From Agrocybe praecox (taxonomy: Eukaryota > Basidiomycota > Agaricomycetes > Agaricales > Agrocybaceae), in contig OZ024850.1 in assembly GCA_964017145.1 (NCBI GenBank), positions 62,001 to 126,000 on the forward strand: a stretch of DNA of 64,000 nt, written 5' to 3'. This document shows, piece by piece, positions 52,757 to 62,824 of this stretch; position 1 is the first letter of the stretch; each line of letters opens with the position of its first letter. The translations under genes and the position numbers were made by a program. Under the pieces are notes generated by a model, which did not search any database, was not told the origin of the DNA, and saw only the letters and a list, made by a program, of their open reading frames with translations.

Positions 52757-53311
52757 ATGATTTCGAATACATCTCAATTTATACGCATACAACAGCTGGC
52801 TGTTCATCATCTCTTCTCTACAATTGCTCGTCAAGTAATCTTCGTAATGGTTAATCAACGACGCTTTATTGCCCATAGTCATGTAAGGACAACATATGCG
52901 CTCTCGTTTATTTTATTTACTAATTTTCTTAATAAGACCAAGGAACATGTATTACTACGAGGCCGACTGTACTCGACAACTCTTAGCTTACCTAGAACAG
53001 TCACAGTTCACGCTAGATGTAAATCACTCGACCCTCAAGACGTGCGATATCCATCCATGGATGATATAATGGATTATGGTGTCTTCCAGCCTTATATTCA
53101 CGATGTGCTTGTGCGCGTCCCTCTCCGACATCGGCGCTTCACATTCTTTCGCGTATTTTTCAAACGGCACGTGCTATTGCCATCCAATGATCAGCTTGGA
53201 GTACAGGGCGATATATTAGTCCTGCGGGTTGCGTACCGCAATATGGAATCAGTGGTGAACCTGAGGCCATCGGACCATCGTTTGGTAGACTCAATTCTAC
53301 GTCGCCGGTGA
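52757..53311 (+). CDS. uncharacterised mushroom protein (start uncertain)
   Basis: An open frame of 184 codons. The C-terminal two thirds look like real coding sequence: YPSMDDIMDYGVFQPYIHDV, RFTFFRVFFKRHVLLPSND, GDILVLRVAYRN, VVNLRPSDHRLVDSILRRR. I recognise this pattern from unannotated Agaricomycete proteins and know no function. The first part (before about 52930) is less protein-like, and the true start or an upstream exon may differ. It sits between the WD40-like gene and the coiled-coil gene on the same strand. Confidence 0.5.
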   Translation: MISNTSQFIRIQQLAVHHLFSTIARQVIFVMVNQRRFIAHSHVRTTYALSFILFTNFLNKTKEHVLLRGRLYSTTLSLPRTVTVHARCKSLDPQDVRYPSMDDIMDYGVFQPYIHDVLVRVPLRHRRFTFFRVFFKRHVLLPSNDQLGVQGDILVLRVAYRNMESVVNLRPSDHRLVDSILRRR

Positions 53312-54005
53312 GCCTTTCACGTATAGTGGACAATATTTCGAAGCTTAATATAATTTATAAGAATTGCGCCTTATATACAAAAATTCCAGAAGTCTAAACA
53401 TTGCCGAGTACCAAAATATATAGAATTGGAGTAATTAGTGTACATATACAATGATAAAGATTGTTTCTGCGCTCTGAAAAAAGGACGCGGGCCGTGGAGA
53501 CATGCCACACTTGGACACGGCGCTTGGATAGTTTTTCCACGCGCATTAATGAGTTGCGGCTGACGCACAAACTGCTACATGTTATTTTATAGTAAATTAG
53601 ATACACATGAGCGTAGAGTATACATTCAAGAGTTCAAAGAAATTACTTTATCAGACTATAGCCATTTGGACGGTGAGGTTATGGACGGCGAGATTAAACT
53701 ATCCCACATTCCCACAGCCCATCTGTGGCGTATATGACTTCGTTGTGTTATAATTGTGTTATACATACCAGCGGTCTCCAAAGACTTATATTAGGGGTGG
53801 ATATGTCAATGTACGTTGCGACGTAGTAGCAGAAACTTCAATTACAACAATAAGAGCGGAAACAATAACCACCTATACTCTCTAAAAATAGAGCAATGCC
53901 TCTATTTAAATAATCTTGTTCGCCGACACCATACGTGAGCACCCCACCACATTCCGTCATTTTCTTTCCACCCACAAAGCACATATCTTCAGAAAGTCAA
54001 GCCGT
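53312..54005. other. intergenic; no gene seen
   Basis: No gene recognised. It is the presumed upstream region of the coiled-coil gene. Confidence 0.45.
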
Positions 54006-56135
54006 ATGGACATTCCTGGCACCTGGACCAATACCATCGCTCCTTCAACGGATGCATCGCCGGGTGTTGCTCCAATGCTAGTTGACGAATCCAATGTCTG
54101 GGCCGATATGAATGACGATAGCGATGGGGATGATGAAGTAGCAATCTCCTCAAGTCTGATGGAAACATCATCTACGCCAGAGTCATCCGCACTTCCCAAT
54201 GCTCAACAACCACGTACACACGACAACTTGGACACAGAATCTCCGGGCCCCAAACAAGTATGTTGTATTCTGTTTTTTTTTTTTATTTGTTACTCTTATC
54301 CATCCTTTATTTTAGGGTCCAAGCAAGCGAAGGATATCAATGACGACGGGACCAAAGCATCGCATAGTCGATGATGTATGTATTTCCTTTACTATCTACA
54401 GCATGACACTTAAGCTAATTATAATTTTTATCTCCTAGATTCATAACAAAGTCGCACTTTCCAAGCGAAAGGCACAGAAGCGTGGCATTGACACACAGAG
54501 AATGTGCGCGGAAGTGATTAGACTGCGTAACGAACACCGAGAAGATATTCGAAGGCGCACACAAGACCAAGATAATGAGGAGCAAATGGCCGACTCTATA
54601 TTGCAATATGAACGAGAGGTTGAATCTCTAAAGAACGAAAACAATCAAGTGGTGAGTGAATATAAGCGCCGAGAATTCGTTATCTAATGTTATCGCAGAC
54701 GAACACTCTCCAAGAAGCGCTAAAGCAATTCAACGAAATGGTGAGTGATATTCCCTCGTTATCAAAGGACTTGCTTTAACCGACTTTTTCTAGAACAACA
54801 AATTAAATGATATCCAGGCTGAACATCAGCGAGAAAGCGTAGGTATCCATATATTCTACCAGTTATTTACTTATTAAAGCATATTTTCTATATTAGGCAG
54901 CGCGTGATAACGAAATTACGACGCTCCGGCGTTGTCTACAGGCCGCAGAGGAAGCAGGATCTGCAAGACGCGTCACACCAGAAACTGTACCATACGATCG
55001 AGTCACTTCGTCTCCTCGAGGTGGACGCTCTACAATTGGAGTGGTTCCACTGAGGCCGGTAGCCAGTGCCAATCAAGTGGATGAACAGCCAGGTAAAACT
55101 TTAGATCATGATGAGTATAGATACCCATACTGACTTCAACCTCTAGACTCGGACATGGGGCCTGACATGGGTACCCCTCAAGGAATACAAATGATTCAAG
55201 CCGTAGTAAAGGAGGTAATCAATCAGCTCAACGCCGACATTGATATCAATAAGGGAATTCGCACCAGACGTTCCACGCGCACGCGCAATCGGCTGAGCAT
55301 TGAGGGAGAAAGGAGAAAGATAGGGAAAGCGAAAGATCTCGCATGGAAGGTGCGTGCAATTTATTTTTCCATCTATTTATGCTTATCTACATTACATACT
55401 TAGGAGTCTGTTCGCGTAGCGTGGAAAGCCACCTTCAATGTTACCAGTATCGATGATTTCTCATTGTATGACCCTGCACCGGCTGATGTGGTTCAAGAGT
55501 TTGAATTGGGACGGAATGGACCAAATGAGGACGACATACTCGACTTTGGAAAAGGTTACGATCGCTCCAGATGGAACAAGTCCATACTTGAGAGACTCTG
55601 CGCCAACCTTCTCGCGCAACGCCACAGAGAGGGAAGAGACGACACGTCAGAAGTGTCCCATGAGTACCTCATTGCTTTATTCCAAGGACAGCTAAAGCGA
55701 TCGCGCGACGCATGGAAACTTGTACAAAAACGCCCAAACCACGATGCGAGCGGCATGGAAACAGTGGAAGAAGTATCTCAACGCCTGGAGATGCACTCAA
55801 GAGAGCGATTGGAGGCGGTGGCATCAAGATCTCGTCGTGAACGTGCAAGTTGAACTTGTATATTAGTCTGGTAGTCGACTGAAAATATTACAGAAACATG
55901 AGCGTCGCACATTAGCCGTCCAGAGAATCATATCAATAAAGTCGAGATCTGGTGCACCAGACCTCGATACATGGAGATATTTTGAATCCCTCCTTCAAAA
56001 GCTCTCCATTGATGGTATGTCATCTGAGGAAGAGGGTGTATCCCGCATCGAAAATGTCCAGGTCTCTGTATTCCGAGTCAAACTTTGTGCTTGGCGCAAC
56101 CCTGCTCTTCGAGATTACCTCAAATACATCGACAG

Positions 56136-56611
56136 TGTCAGGGCAACACTAAGATCAGTGTGACAAGGCCACCAACAAAGACAAAGCAAAAGGGAGAGAA
56201 AGAGAGAGAGAGAGAGAGAGATGAAGAGAGAGAGACACTCAATGGTTCTAAGAGATCACACCAATGATAGTGGATATCCTAAGAGATTGAAGCTGGGGCT
56301 ATAGCTACATACATGTCCAGTATATATACCCTACAGCTATTCTAGAATATTCCTCCATGACATCATAGAAAGGAATGATGAATAAGGCAATGACATCATA
56401 AAGAAAGTAAAAGAATAATGTGGAATGATGTAGAATGGATGAGGCTATGCTCATGGGAAATTAAAGTGATAAGTATCTAATCAAATGATAATCAAGAGAT
56501 AATCAAGAGATAATCAAAGATATGAAACAGATAAGATATCTACACATCTACAAAAGGGAAAAATGCGAAATAAATATAGAAAAATAAGGAAAAATAGAGG
56601 AAACCCTGACA
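56136..56611 (-). repeat. 3' LTR of the chromovirus
   Basis: A 476-bp copy matching 62109-62584. It holds the same TATA stretch, the AGATTGAAGCT word (56284-56294) and a GA microsatellite (about 56195-56222). Its inner edge abuts the pol stop codon. Confidence 0.95.
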
Positions 56612-59600
56612 TCACCCCCTCTCTAAGGCACATTTCCCACAATGTGCACATGTATGACTAAGTTTGGAGGGTTTCAGAGGAGGTGGAGGTTCAGTAAAAT
56701 TAATTAAAGGAGAAAATGAAAGTCTATCAAAAGTGAGAGCAGATATTTTTCTGGGAGCAGCAGGGTGTTTTGCATGAAATTCCTTGATTGATTTAGCTGC
56801 CTTCTTCAAATTTTCAGCAGGTTCCCAAGTACTTTCTTCATTTGGGTAGTTTTTCCATTTAACCAAGTACTGCAGCTTATTTCTGAATAATCTGCTGTCC
56901 TTGATGTACTCAACTTCCCATTCAGGGTTTTCACCTTTGATAACTGGTGGAGGTCTGGAAGGAGGCTTTCTACCAACTGGATCAGGATGATGGGGCATGA
57001 GCTTGACCACATTGAATACAGGATGGATCTTCATGGTAGCAGGCAATTTCAATTCATAGGCATTTGAACCAACAACTTTGGTGATCTTGTATGGTCCATA
57101 TCTTTTGTCCTCCAATTTCTTGGAAGGCCTATCAGTTTTTAAGTCCTTGCCATCTAGCCAAACCATGTCCCCAACCTTATACTCAGTAGGTGTACCTCTG
57201 TGTCTATCATAGAACTTGGCCATGTCATCAGCAGCTTTTTGGAGTGCAAACTCTGCTTCTTTTCTGGCCTCTTCCATGTTTTTCACAAAGGTATCTACAG
57301 TGTCCATCTTGCTGTCTCTAAGAGGTTCTGTGCCCATCCTGGGATGTCTACCATTATTGAGCATGAAGGGTGTTTGCCTAGTAGATGCTTGAACTCTGTT
57401 GTTATAGGAGAATTCAGCTAAGGACAACCATTCTACCCAATCATCTTGTCTGTGGTTTATAAAGAGCCTGAGGTACTGTTCTACTTCTTGATTTACCCTC
57501 TCAGTTTGACCATCTGTCTGGGGGTGATAGGCTGTAGATGAAGCAGTCTGAATACCTAATAAGGAGTTGAGCTCTTTCATAAACTTGGAGACAAACTGAG
57601 GACCTCTATCACAGATTATTTTGATAGGTAGACCATGCAGTTTCCAGACATAGTCTCTGTAGAGCTTAGCAGTACCTTCAGATGTGACCTCATCTGTGGT
57701 AGGTATGATGTGGATCATCTTGCTAAGTCTGTCTACAACTATCATGATGGCATTGTACCCTTGACACTCAGGTAATCCAGTGATAAAGTCCACAGTGATG
57801 GTTTGCCAGACATCAGAAGGAATTTCAGTAGGAGTCAGGAAGCCAACAGGCTTAGCTGGGAATGTCTTTGTCCTGTTACATCTATCACAGCTTCTAGTGT
57901 AGGCTGCAATGTAGTGAGACATTCCTGGCCACCAATAATTTCTAGAGACAAGCTCTATTGTCTTCCATTTTCCTGGATGTCCAGCAATGTAGGCATCATG
58001 ATGTAGTTCCACAATTTTCCTTCTAAGATCTTTGTCCTTGGGAACATACACTTTCCCTCTGTAGAGAATAAGTCCTTGCTCTTCTGCCCATTCCTGTCCT
58101 TCTATCTTCTTGGTTGAGGATCCCTTCAATTCCTGTACTGCCTTCACAACCTTTTCATCCATGTCCTTTGCTTCTCTGATTTTCTTCAGAAGATCAGTCT
58201 CAGCACCAGACAAAATGGTGTGCCCCTGTTTGAGAGCTTGGATTTTGAAGTAGGAAGGTTTGAGGAGAACTACATTTTCATTATCATTCTCCCCCTTCTT
58301 ATGATCTGATCTCCTAGACAGAGCATCTGGCTTCAATGATTTTTTACCAGGCCTATGATGAAGAGAGAAGTCAAATCTGGACAAAAACAGAGACCATCTG
58401 GCTTGCCTTCTGCTTAGCTTCTGGGCAGTCATAAAGTACTCTAGATTTTTGTGGTCTGTCCAAATCTCAAAGGTATGTTGAGTCCCTTCAAGATAATGTC
58501 TCCATTCATCTAGTGCCCTTATAATAGCCAGCATTTCCTTGTCATGGATCTCATAGTTCCTTTCTACTTCAGAGAGGCTCTTAGACATAAAAGCAACAGG
58601 ATGCCATTTCCCATCTGATCCTTCCTGAGATAAGACAGCCCCAGTAGCATAATCTGAGCTATCTGCTTCAACTTTATAGGGCTTATTATCATCAGGGAAA
58701 ACCAAAACAGGGGAGGATGTGACCTTAAGCTTTAGCTGGTCAAAGGCTTCCTGATGTCTAAGTCCCCATCTCCAGACTGTTCCCTTCTTTGTCAATTCAT
58801 GCAGTGGCTTGGCAATGTCTGCAAAATCCTCTATGAACCTTCTGTAGAAGTTAACAAATCCCAAGAATGATTGAACATCCTTGACATTCTCAGGTTCAGG
58901 CCATTTGGAGACTCCCTCTACCTTGATAGGATCCATCTCAATCTTGCCTTGTGAAATGATAAGTCCAAGATATTCAATCTTTTCCTTTTCAAATTCACAT
59001 TTTTCTGCTTTGAGGTAGAGTTTGTTCTCTTCTAGGATCTGCAGAACCTTCTTGACTACTTCCCTATGATGTTCAAGAGTCTCAGTGAAAACCAATATGT
59101 CATCCATGTAGACAATGACAACATTGCCATCAATGAGCTCTATGAAGATGTCATTCATCATAGTTTGAAAGGTGGCAGGACTATTGGTTAAGCCAAAGAA
59201 CATGACCAATGGTTCAAACAGCCCTCTATTAGTTCTAAAGGCTGCTTTCCATTCATCTCCTTCCTTAACTCTGACATTGTTAAATCCCCATCTGACATCC
59301 AGCTTGGTGAAGTATTTAGCTTTACTGAGTTTGGTGATGATGTCAGAAATGAGAGGTAGAGGGTAGGAGTTTTTGATAGTCATTTCATTCAGCTTTCTAT
59401 AGTCCTGTACTAGTCTAAGAGAGCCATCCTTCTTCTTGACAAAAAAGACAGGGGATGCCATAGGTGACTTGGAAGGTCTAATTCTGCCAGATTTCAGATT
59501 TTCCTCTAGAAAGGCATCAAGCTCCTTCTGCTCTTTAGGTGAAAGAGGATATATCTTTGATCTATATGGCTCAGAACTAGGCTTCAGCTCAATAGCATGA

Positions 59601-60484
59601 TCCCAAGGCTTTCTATCTGGTAGCCTGTCAAAAGATTCCTTTGAGAATACCCCTTTGAATTGATGATAATGCTTGGGGACAGCTTCTTCAAAGGATTTCT
59701 TTGGGGAATCATCTTTCTGGTGAGATTCTTCTGCTAGTTTTTGGGACACAGTGGAAGTAGCATTAATAGACTGACTTTGAGGATGTAGACAGGAAATAAA
59801 AATCCTATCCTCAGGCTCAATCTCAGAGTCAGAGTCAGGTGACTGATCTACAAGATCTACACCTTCATCATCAAACTGAGGAAGCTGTCTTCTTTGTATT
59901 GCAGCTATTCTCTGTCTCTTCCTTCTGGCTCTTATAACTTCCATGTGGCAGTCAGATGGACATCTTGTGAATTGAACATCCCCTGACTTCCAATCAACAT
60001 CTGGGTTATGCAGATAAAGCCAGGTGTGTCCAATAATAGCAGTTTTGTCTCCCAAGTCACAAACAGCAAAGGTAGCCTTTTCTGTATGGTTCTTGTAGAT
60101 CATAATCAAGTCAACTTCCTCATGAATGGAGCCACTCTTGTTGAGAGTACCATCTACATTGTAGACAGGAATGGCTCTAGGGAGTTTTCTTGTGTTGAGA
60201 TTATGATATTTTACAAAACCAGTGTCCAGAAACAGACCAGTAGCTCCAGAGTCAAGCAAAGCATCTACAGAAAGCCTTTTGCCTGTATCCATTGTCTTTA
60301 GAATGACTGACAAATGAGTAGAGGTTTTAGGCTTGTGACCCAGGATATAGATTTTTTCAGGAGTGGAAGAAGAATAATCAGAGGACATGGTTTCTGTATC
60401 AGAATCTGAAGAGGAAGGATTGAGTTTATTGCTTTCATCTTCTAATACATTAAATTTATTCCATTGGGACATGTCCTTCACCAA
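56612..60484 (-). CDS. pol: chromovirus pol polyprotein
   Basis: Polyprotein of about 1290 residues. In order: aspartic protease (VDALLDSGATGLFLD), reverse transcriptase with the YMDDILVF catalytic motif, RNase H (KVEADSSDYATGAVLSQ; FEIWTDHKNLEYF), integrase zinc finger of HHCC type (HHDAYIAGH...CDRCNRTK), and the integrase DDE core (TVDFITGLP; IICDRGPQFVSKF; QTDGQTERVNQEVEQYLR). The C-terminal chromodomain reads VEYIKDSRLFRNKLQYLVKW then KNYPNEESTWEPAENLKKA, expected to guide integration to modified histones. The frame is -1 relative to gag and overlaps its end. No ATG lies at the listed start (the codon is TTG), so translation probably enters by frameshifting or reinitiation. Its stop abuts the LTR. 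Confidence 0.95.
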   Translation of the reverse strand: MVKDMSQWNKFNVLEDESNKLNPSSSDSDTETMSSDYSSSTPEKIYILGHKPKTSTHLSVILKTMDTGKRLSVDALLDSGATGLFLDTGFVKYHNLNTRKLPRAIPVYNVDGTLNKSGSIHEEVDLIMIYKNHTEKATFAVCDLGDKTAIIGHTWLYLHNPDVDWKSGDVQFTRCPSDCHMEVIRARRKRQRIAAIQRRQLPQFDDEGVDLVDQSPDSDSEIEPEDRIFISCLHPQSQSINATSTVSQKLAEESHQKDDSPKKSFEEAVPKHYHQFKGVFSKESFDRLPDRKPWDHAIELKPSSEPYRSKIYPLSPKEQKELDAFLEENLKSGRIRPSKSPMASPVFFVKKKDGSLRLVQDYRKLNEMTIKNSYPLPLISDIITKLSKAKYFTKLDVRWGFNNVRVKEGDEWKAAFRTNRGLFEPLVMFFGLTNSPATFQTMMNDIFIELIDGNVVIVYMDDILVFTETLEHHREVVKKVLQILEENKLYLKAEKCEFEKEKIEYLGLIISQGKIEMDPIKVEGVSKWPEPENVKDVQSFLGFVNFYRRFIEDFADIAKPLHELTKKGTVWRWGLRHQEAFDQLKLKVTSSPVLVFPDDNKPYKVEADSSDYATGAVLSQEGSDGKWHPVAFMSKSLSEVERNYEIHDKEMLAIIRALDEWRHYLEGTQHTFEIWTDHKNLEYFMTAQKLSRRQARWSLFLSRFDFSLHHRPGKKSLKPDALSRRSDHKKGENDNENVVLLKPSYFKIQALKQGHTILSGAETDLLKKIREAKDMDEKVVKAVQELKGSSTKKIEGQEWAEEQGLILYRGKVYVPKDKDLRRKIVELHHDAYIAGHPGKWKTIELVSRNYWWPGMSHYIAAYTRSCDRCNRTKTFPAKPVGFLTPTEIPSDVWQTITVDFITGLPECQGYNAIMIVVDRLSKMIHIIPTTDEVTSEGTAKLYRDYVWKLHGLPIKIICDRGPQFVSKFMKELNSLLGIQTASSTAYHPQTDGQTERVNQEVEQYLRLFINHRQDDWVEWLSLAEFSYNNRVQASTRQTPFMLNNGRHPRMGTEPLRDSKMDTVDTFVKNMEEARKEAEFALQKAADDMAKFYDRHRGTPTEYKVGDMVWLDGKDLKTDRPSKKLEDKRYGPYKITKVVGSNAYELKLPATMKIHPVFNVVKLMPHHPDPVGRKPPSRPPPVIKGENPEWEVEYIKDSRLFRNKLQYLVKWKNYPNEESTWEPAENLKKAAKSIKEFHAKHPAAPRKISALTFDRLSFSPLINFTEPPPPLKPSKLSHTCAHCGKCALERG
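56615..56624 (-). promoter_or_regulatory. polypurine tract of the chromovirus
   Basis: On the element's sense strand AGAGAGGGGG lies just inside the 3' LTR, the expected place to prime plus-strand DNA synthesis. It overlaps the last codons of pol. Confidence 0.8.
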
Positions 60485-60492
60485 TGGTGCCT

Positions 60493-61578
60493 CTAAAAAT
60501 TCTTCTGTGGAGTTTCTTTGTTGGATTCCTCTTCCTTGATTAGTTTTCCATAAAAGTCCTTCAGCTCCTCATGGTTCATGGCATTGATGTTGACTGAAGA
60601 CCTGCAATCAGCTGCCTTATGACCTTGCTTTCTGCATTTGAAGCAGATGAGGGGCCTGACTGACTTCCATCCTGAATCAACTTCCATAGGCACTACATCT
60701 GGTTGCCTTGCTTGAGCAACTTGACTCCTCTGATTGCTAACAAAGGGAGTTGGGCTGGGGGCAGCAGGCTTGGACTGAGGCTTGTTGGATGATGGAGCCC
60801 TAGAAAATGGAGAAGAGGAAGAGGAAGTGGATTTGTTGAATGCTTCCATCTGCCTCCATTGCCTGTCCAGCTTGGTAGCCCAAGAAATCCAGCCATTCAG
60901 AGTTTTGGGCATCTCAGGTACACTATAAACTTTTTCCCTGAGAGATCTGTTGAGCCCAGTCTGAAATTTCTCAACCAATGCAGCATCATTGTACCCAGTG
61001 TCTGAAACCAATTCCCTGAAGCTAGCCACATACTCATCAGCAGTTTGACTTCCCTGCTTGAGCAAATTCATTTTGTGTCTGGCTGTGCTAGCAGGGTCTG
61101 GATCTCCAAAGACTTCTCTAAACTCATAGACAAAATCATCCCAAAGGCCTTCTTTGGAATAATCTCCATCCAGAATTTTGGTTTTATCAAGTGCCCATTT
61201 CCCAGCAGTACCTCCTTTCATATAGGATAGAGCACAAACAACCCTTTGAAGATCATCTGTGATGCCCTTCCCATAGAAATATAACTTGAGTTGGCTTAGG
61301 AAGGTTTCTGCTTTTTGCATTGAACCATCATATGGCTCAGGAGGGGAAACTTTGATTCCAGACTGTGAACCAAAGAAGGAGGAAGCACCATGATTGGGAG
61401 AGAGAGTATCAGCTCTTCTAGCAGCAGAAAAAGGTGATGACTGTGTAATAGGGGTGGTGGTGGGTTGTTGCTGCTGCTGCTTTAAGAGGTTTAACTCCTG
61501 GGTAAGAAGAGAGATTTGTTGCAGGAGCTCTTCCACAGAAGGAAGAGTAGTGGTAGGGAGGATATTGGTAGTGTCCAT
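60493..61578 (-). CDS. gag: chromovirus gag
   Basis: 361-residue capsid/nucleocapsid protein that packages element RNA. It starts MDTTNILPTTTLPSVEELLQ with an N-terminal heptad-like region and a Gln tract. A capsid-type region follows (SPPEPYDGSMQKAETFLSQL; KLYFYGKGITDDLQR; DEYVASFRELVSDTGY; GLNRSLREKVYSVPE), as in the retrotransposon Gag family. One CCHC zinc knuckle (CFKCRKQGHKAADC) sits near the C terminus for nucleic-acid binding. It ends QKNF with a TAG. The pol frame overlaps it in -1. Confidence 0.93.
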   Translation of the reverse strand: MDTTNILPTTTLPSVEELLQQISLLTQELNLLKQQQQQPTTTPITQSSPFSAARRADTLSPNHGASSFFGSQSGIKVSPPEPYDGSMQKAETFLSQLKLYFYGKGITDDLQRVVCALSYMKGGTAGKWALDKTKILDGDYSKEGLWDDFVYEFREVFGDPDPASTARHKMNLLKQGSQTADEYVASFRELVSDTGYNDAALVEKFQTGLNRSLREKVYSVPEMPKTLNGWISWATKLDRQWRQMEAFNKSTSSSSSPFSRAPSSNKPQSKPAAPSPTPFVSNQRSQVAQARQPDVVPMEVDSGWKSVRPLICFKCRKQGHKAADCRSSVNINAMNHEELKDFYGKLIKEEESNKETPQKNF

Positions 61579-62095
61579 ATTGTGGTGCAGATAAAGTAGA
61601 GGCTCTCTGGTGTGTGTGTGGGAGAAGCTATCTACAAAAAGTGCCCTTGAGACTAAACTAAGTAACTAAAAAAAAACTATATACTGGATACCCAGTTGTC
61701 ACCCCAGTCACAGTGGGTCTAAACCTAGGATCACAGGGTTGACTACCTGGTATTTTCCTAGACCACCAAAGACAGAAACAGTTGGCCTGAATCTGCCCCA
61801 ACAGTTGGTATCCCTATCTACAAGTTCACACACAACACACAGCAGAGAGTGAGAAATCCAGTAGAAAGAGAGGTGTCTTGAGGAGATGTTGAAATTGGGG
61901 AGGGAGAAATGATATAGAAGATTGGGAGGATATTGGAGGTTGAAGGGTTGGTAATGGTGATGAAAATGATATATGTGGTGAGAGGATGTGATGGGAAATG
62001 GTAGAAAGAGGGATGAATGGATTGGTGTAGATAAATGTAGGTTGATGTAGGTAAAGGTGAAATAATGGATAGTGATTGGTGGAGTTGTCTGGGAG

Positions 62096-62106
62096 AGCTT
62101 CAATCT
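62096..62106 (-). promoter_or_regulatory. primer-binding site, probably self-primed
   Basis: Two bases inside the 5' LTR, the sense strand reads AGATTGAAGCT. The inverse complement AGCTTCAATCT lies inside the LTR (sense strand, 62267-62257), 34 nt after the start of the TATA stretch, where transcription should begin. It shows no obvious tRNA 3'-end complement of the usual TGG type. This fits self-priming by the transcript's own 5' end. Confidence 0.65.
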
Positions 62107-62108
62107 TC

Positions 62109-62584
62109 TGTCAGGGCAACACTAAGATCAGTGTGACAAGGCCACCAACAAAGACAAAGCAAAAGGGAGAGAAAGAGAGAGAGAGAGAGAGAGATGAAGA
62201 GAGAGAGACACTCAATGGTTCTAAGAGATCACACCAATGATAGTGGATATCCTAAGAGATTGAAGCTGGGGCTATAGCTACATACATGTCCAGTATATAT
62301 ACCCTACAGCTATTCTAGAATATTCCTCCATGACATCATAGAAAGGAATGATGAATAAGGCAATGACATCATAAAGAAAGTAAAAGAATGATGTGGAATG
62401 ATGTAGAATGGATGAGGCTATGCTCATGGGAAATTAAAGTGATAAGTATCTAATCAAATGATAATCAAGAGATAATCAAGAGATAATCAAAGATATGAAA
62501 CAGATAAGATATCTACACATCTACAAAAGGGAAAAATGCGAAATAAATATAGAAAAATAAGGAAAAATAGAGGAAACCCTGACA
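62109..62584 (-). repeat. 5' LTR of the chromovirus with promoter
   Basis: A 476-bp repeat that acts as promoter for the minus-strand element. TATATATA lies at 62294-62301. Followed on the sense strand, the predicted R region begins about 34 nt later. GA/CT microsatellite tracts occupy its downstream part. Confidence 0.95.
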
Positions 62585-62824
62585 GACAGGGAGTCACAGA
62601 ATCCATCCATCCGACCTTCCCGTGGTGGCAAGCTACAACCCCGAATTCCGACAAATGTAGCTGGAATAACGCCTCCGCCAAAGAATCTACCGGAATGTCT
62701 CTACAACGTCGAATGGCTTGAAGAACAAAAGAGCACCAGGGGAGAGGAGTGGGTAGATAAGGAACTTATGGTGTCCCGTGAGGTATTTGAGGTTCTTGAA
62801 TTTGTCGCTAACATGGATGATTGA

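Larger units (their letters stand above)
56136..62584 (-). mobile_element. complete Ty3/gypsy chromovirus LTR retrotransposon
   Basis: A 6449-bp element on the minus strand. It has 476-bp LTRs (TG...CA), a 5-bp target duplication GACAG (56131-56135 and 62585-62589), a primer-binding site, gag, and pol in protease-RT-RNaseH-integrase order with a chromodomain, plus a polypurine tract. By eye the LTRs differ at a single base (near 56417 against 62390) and no frame is broken, so insertion is recent and the element may be active. It differs from its host region by low GC, long uninterrupted frames and no introns. The chromodomain and inferred self-priming place it with Tf1/sushi-like fungal chromoviruses. 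Confidence 0.96.
54006..62824 (+). pseudogene. coiled-coil protein gene disrupted by an LTR retrotransposon in its last exon
   Basis: A host gene of about ten exons. It starts MDIPGTWTNTIAPSTDASPG with an acidic segment. A long coiled coil follows (RNEHREDIRRRTQDQDNEEQ; YEREVESLKNENNQV; NTLQEALKQF). A basic patch (IRTRRSTRTRNRLS) precedes a conserved C-terminal domain (SVRVAWKATFNVTS; RSRWNKSILERLCANLL; KHERRTLAVQRIISIKSRS; LRDYLKYID). At 56131-56135 the exon meets the retrotransposon. It resumes at 62590 in the correct phase (RESQNPSIRPSRGGK) and ends FEVLEFVANMDD. With the insert in place the frame stops within the LTR, so the last 78 or so residues are lost. The family is uncharacterised. 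Confidence 0.75.

Noticed and set aside
56190..56235. GA microsatellite as an independent feature
   Set aside because: It is part of the LTR and occurs identically in both LTR copies.
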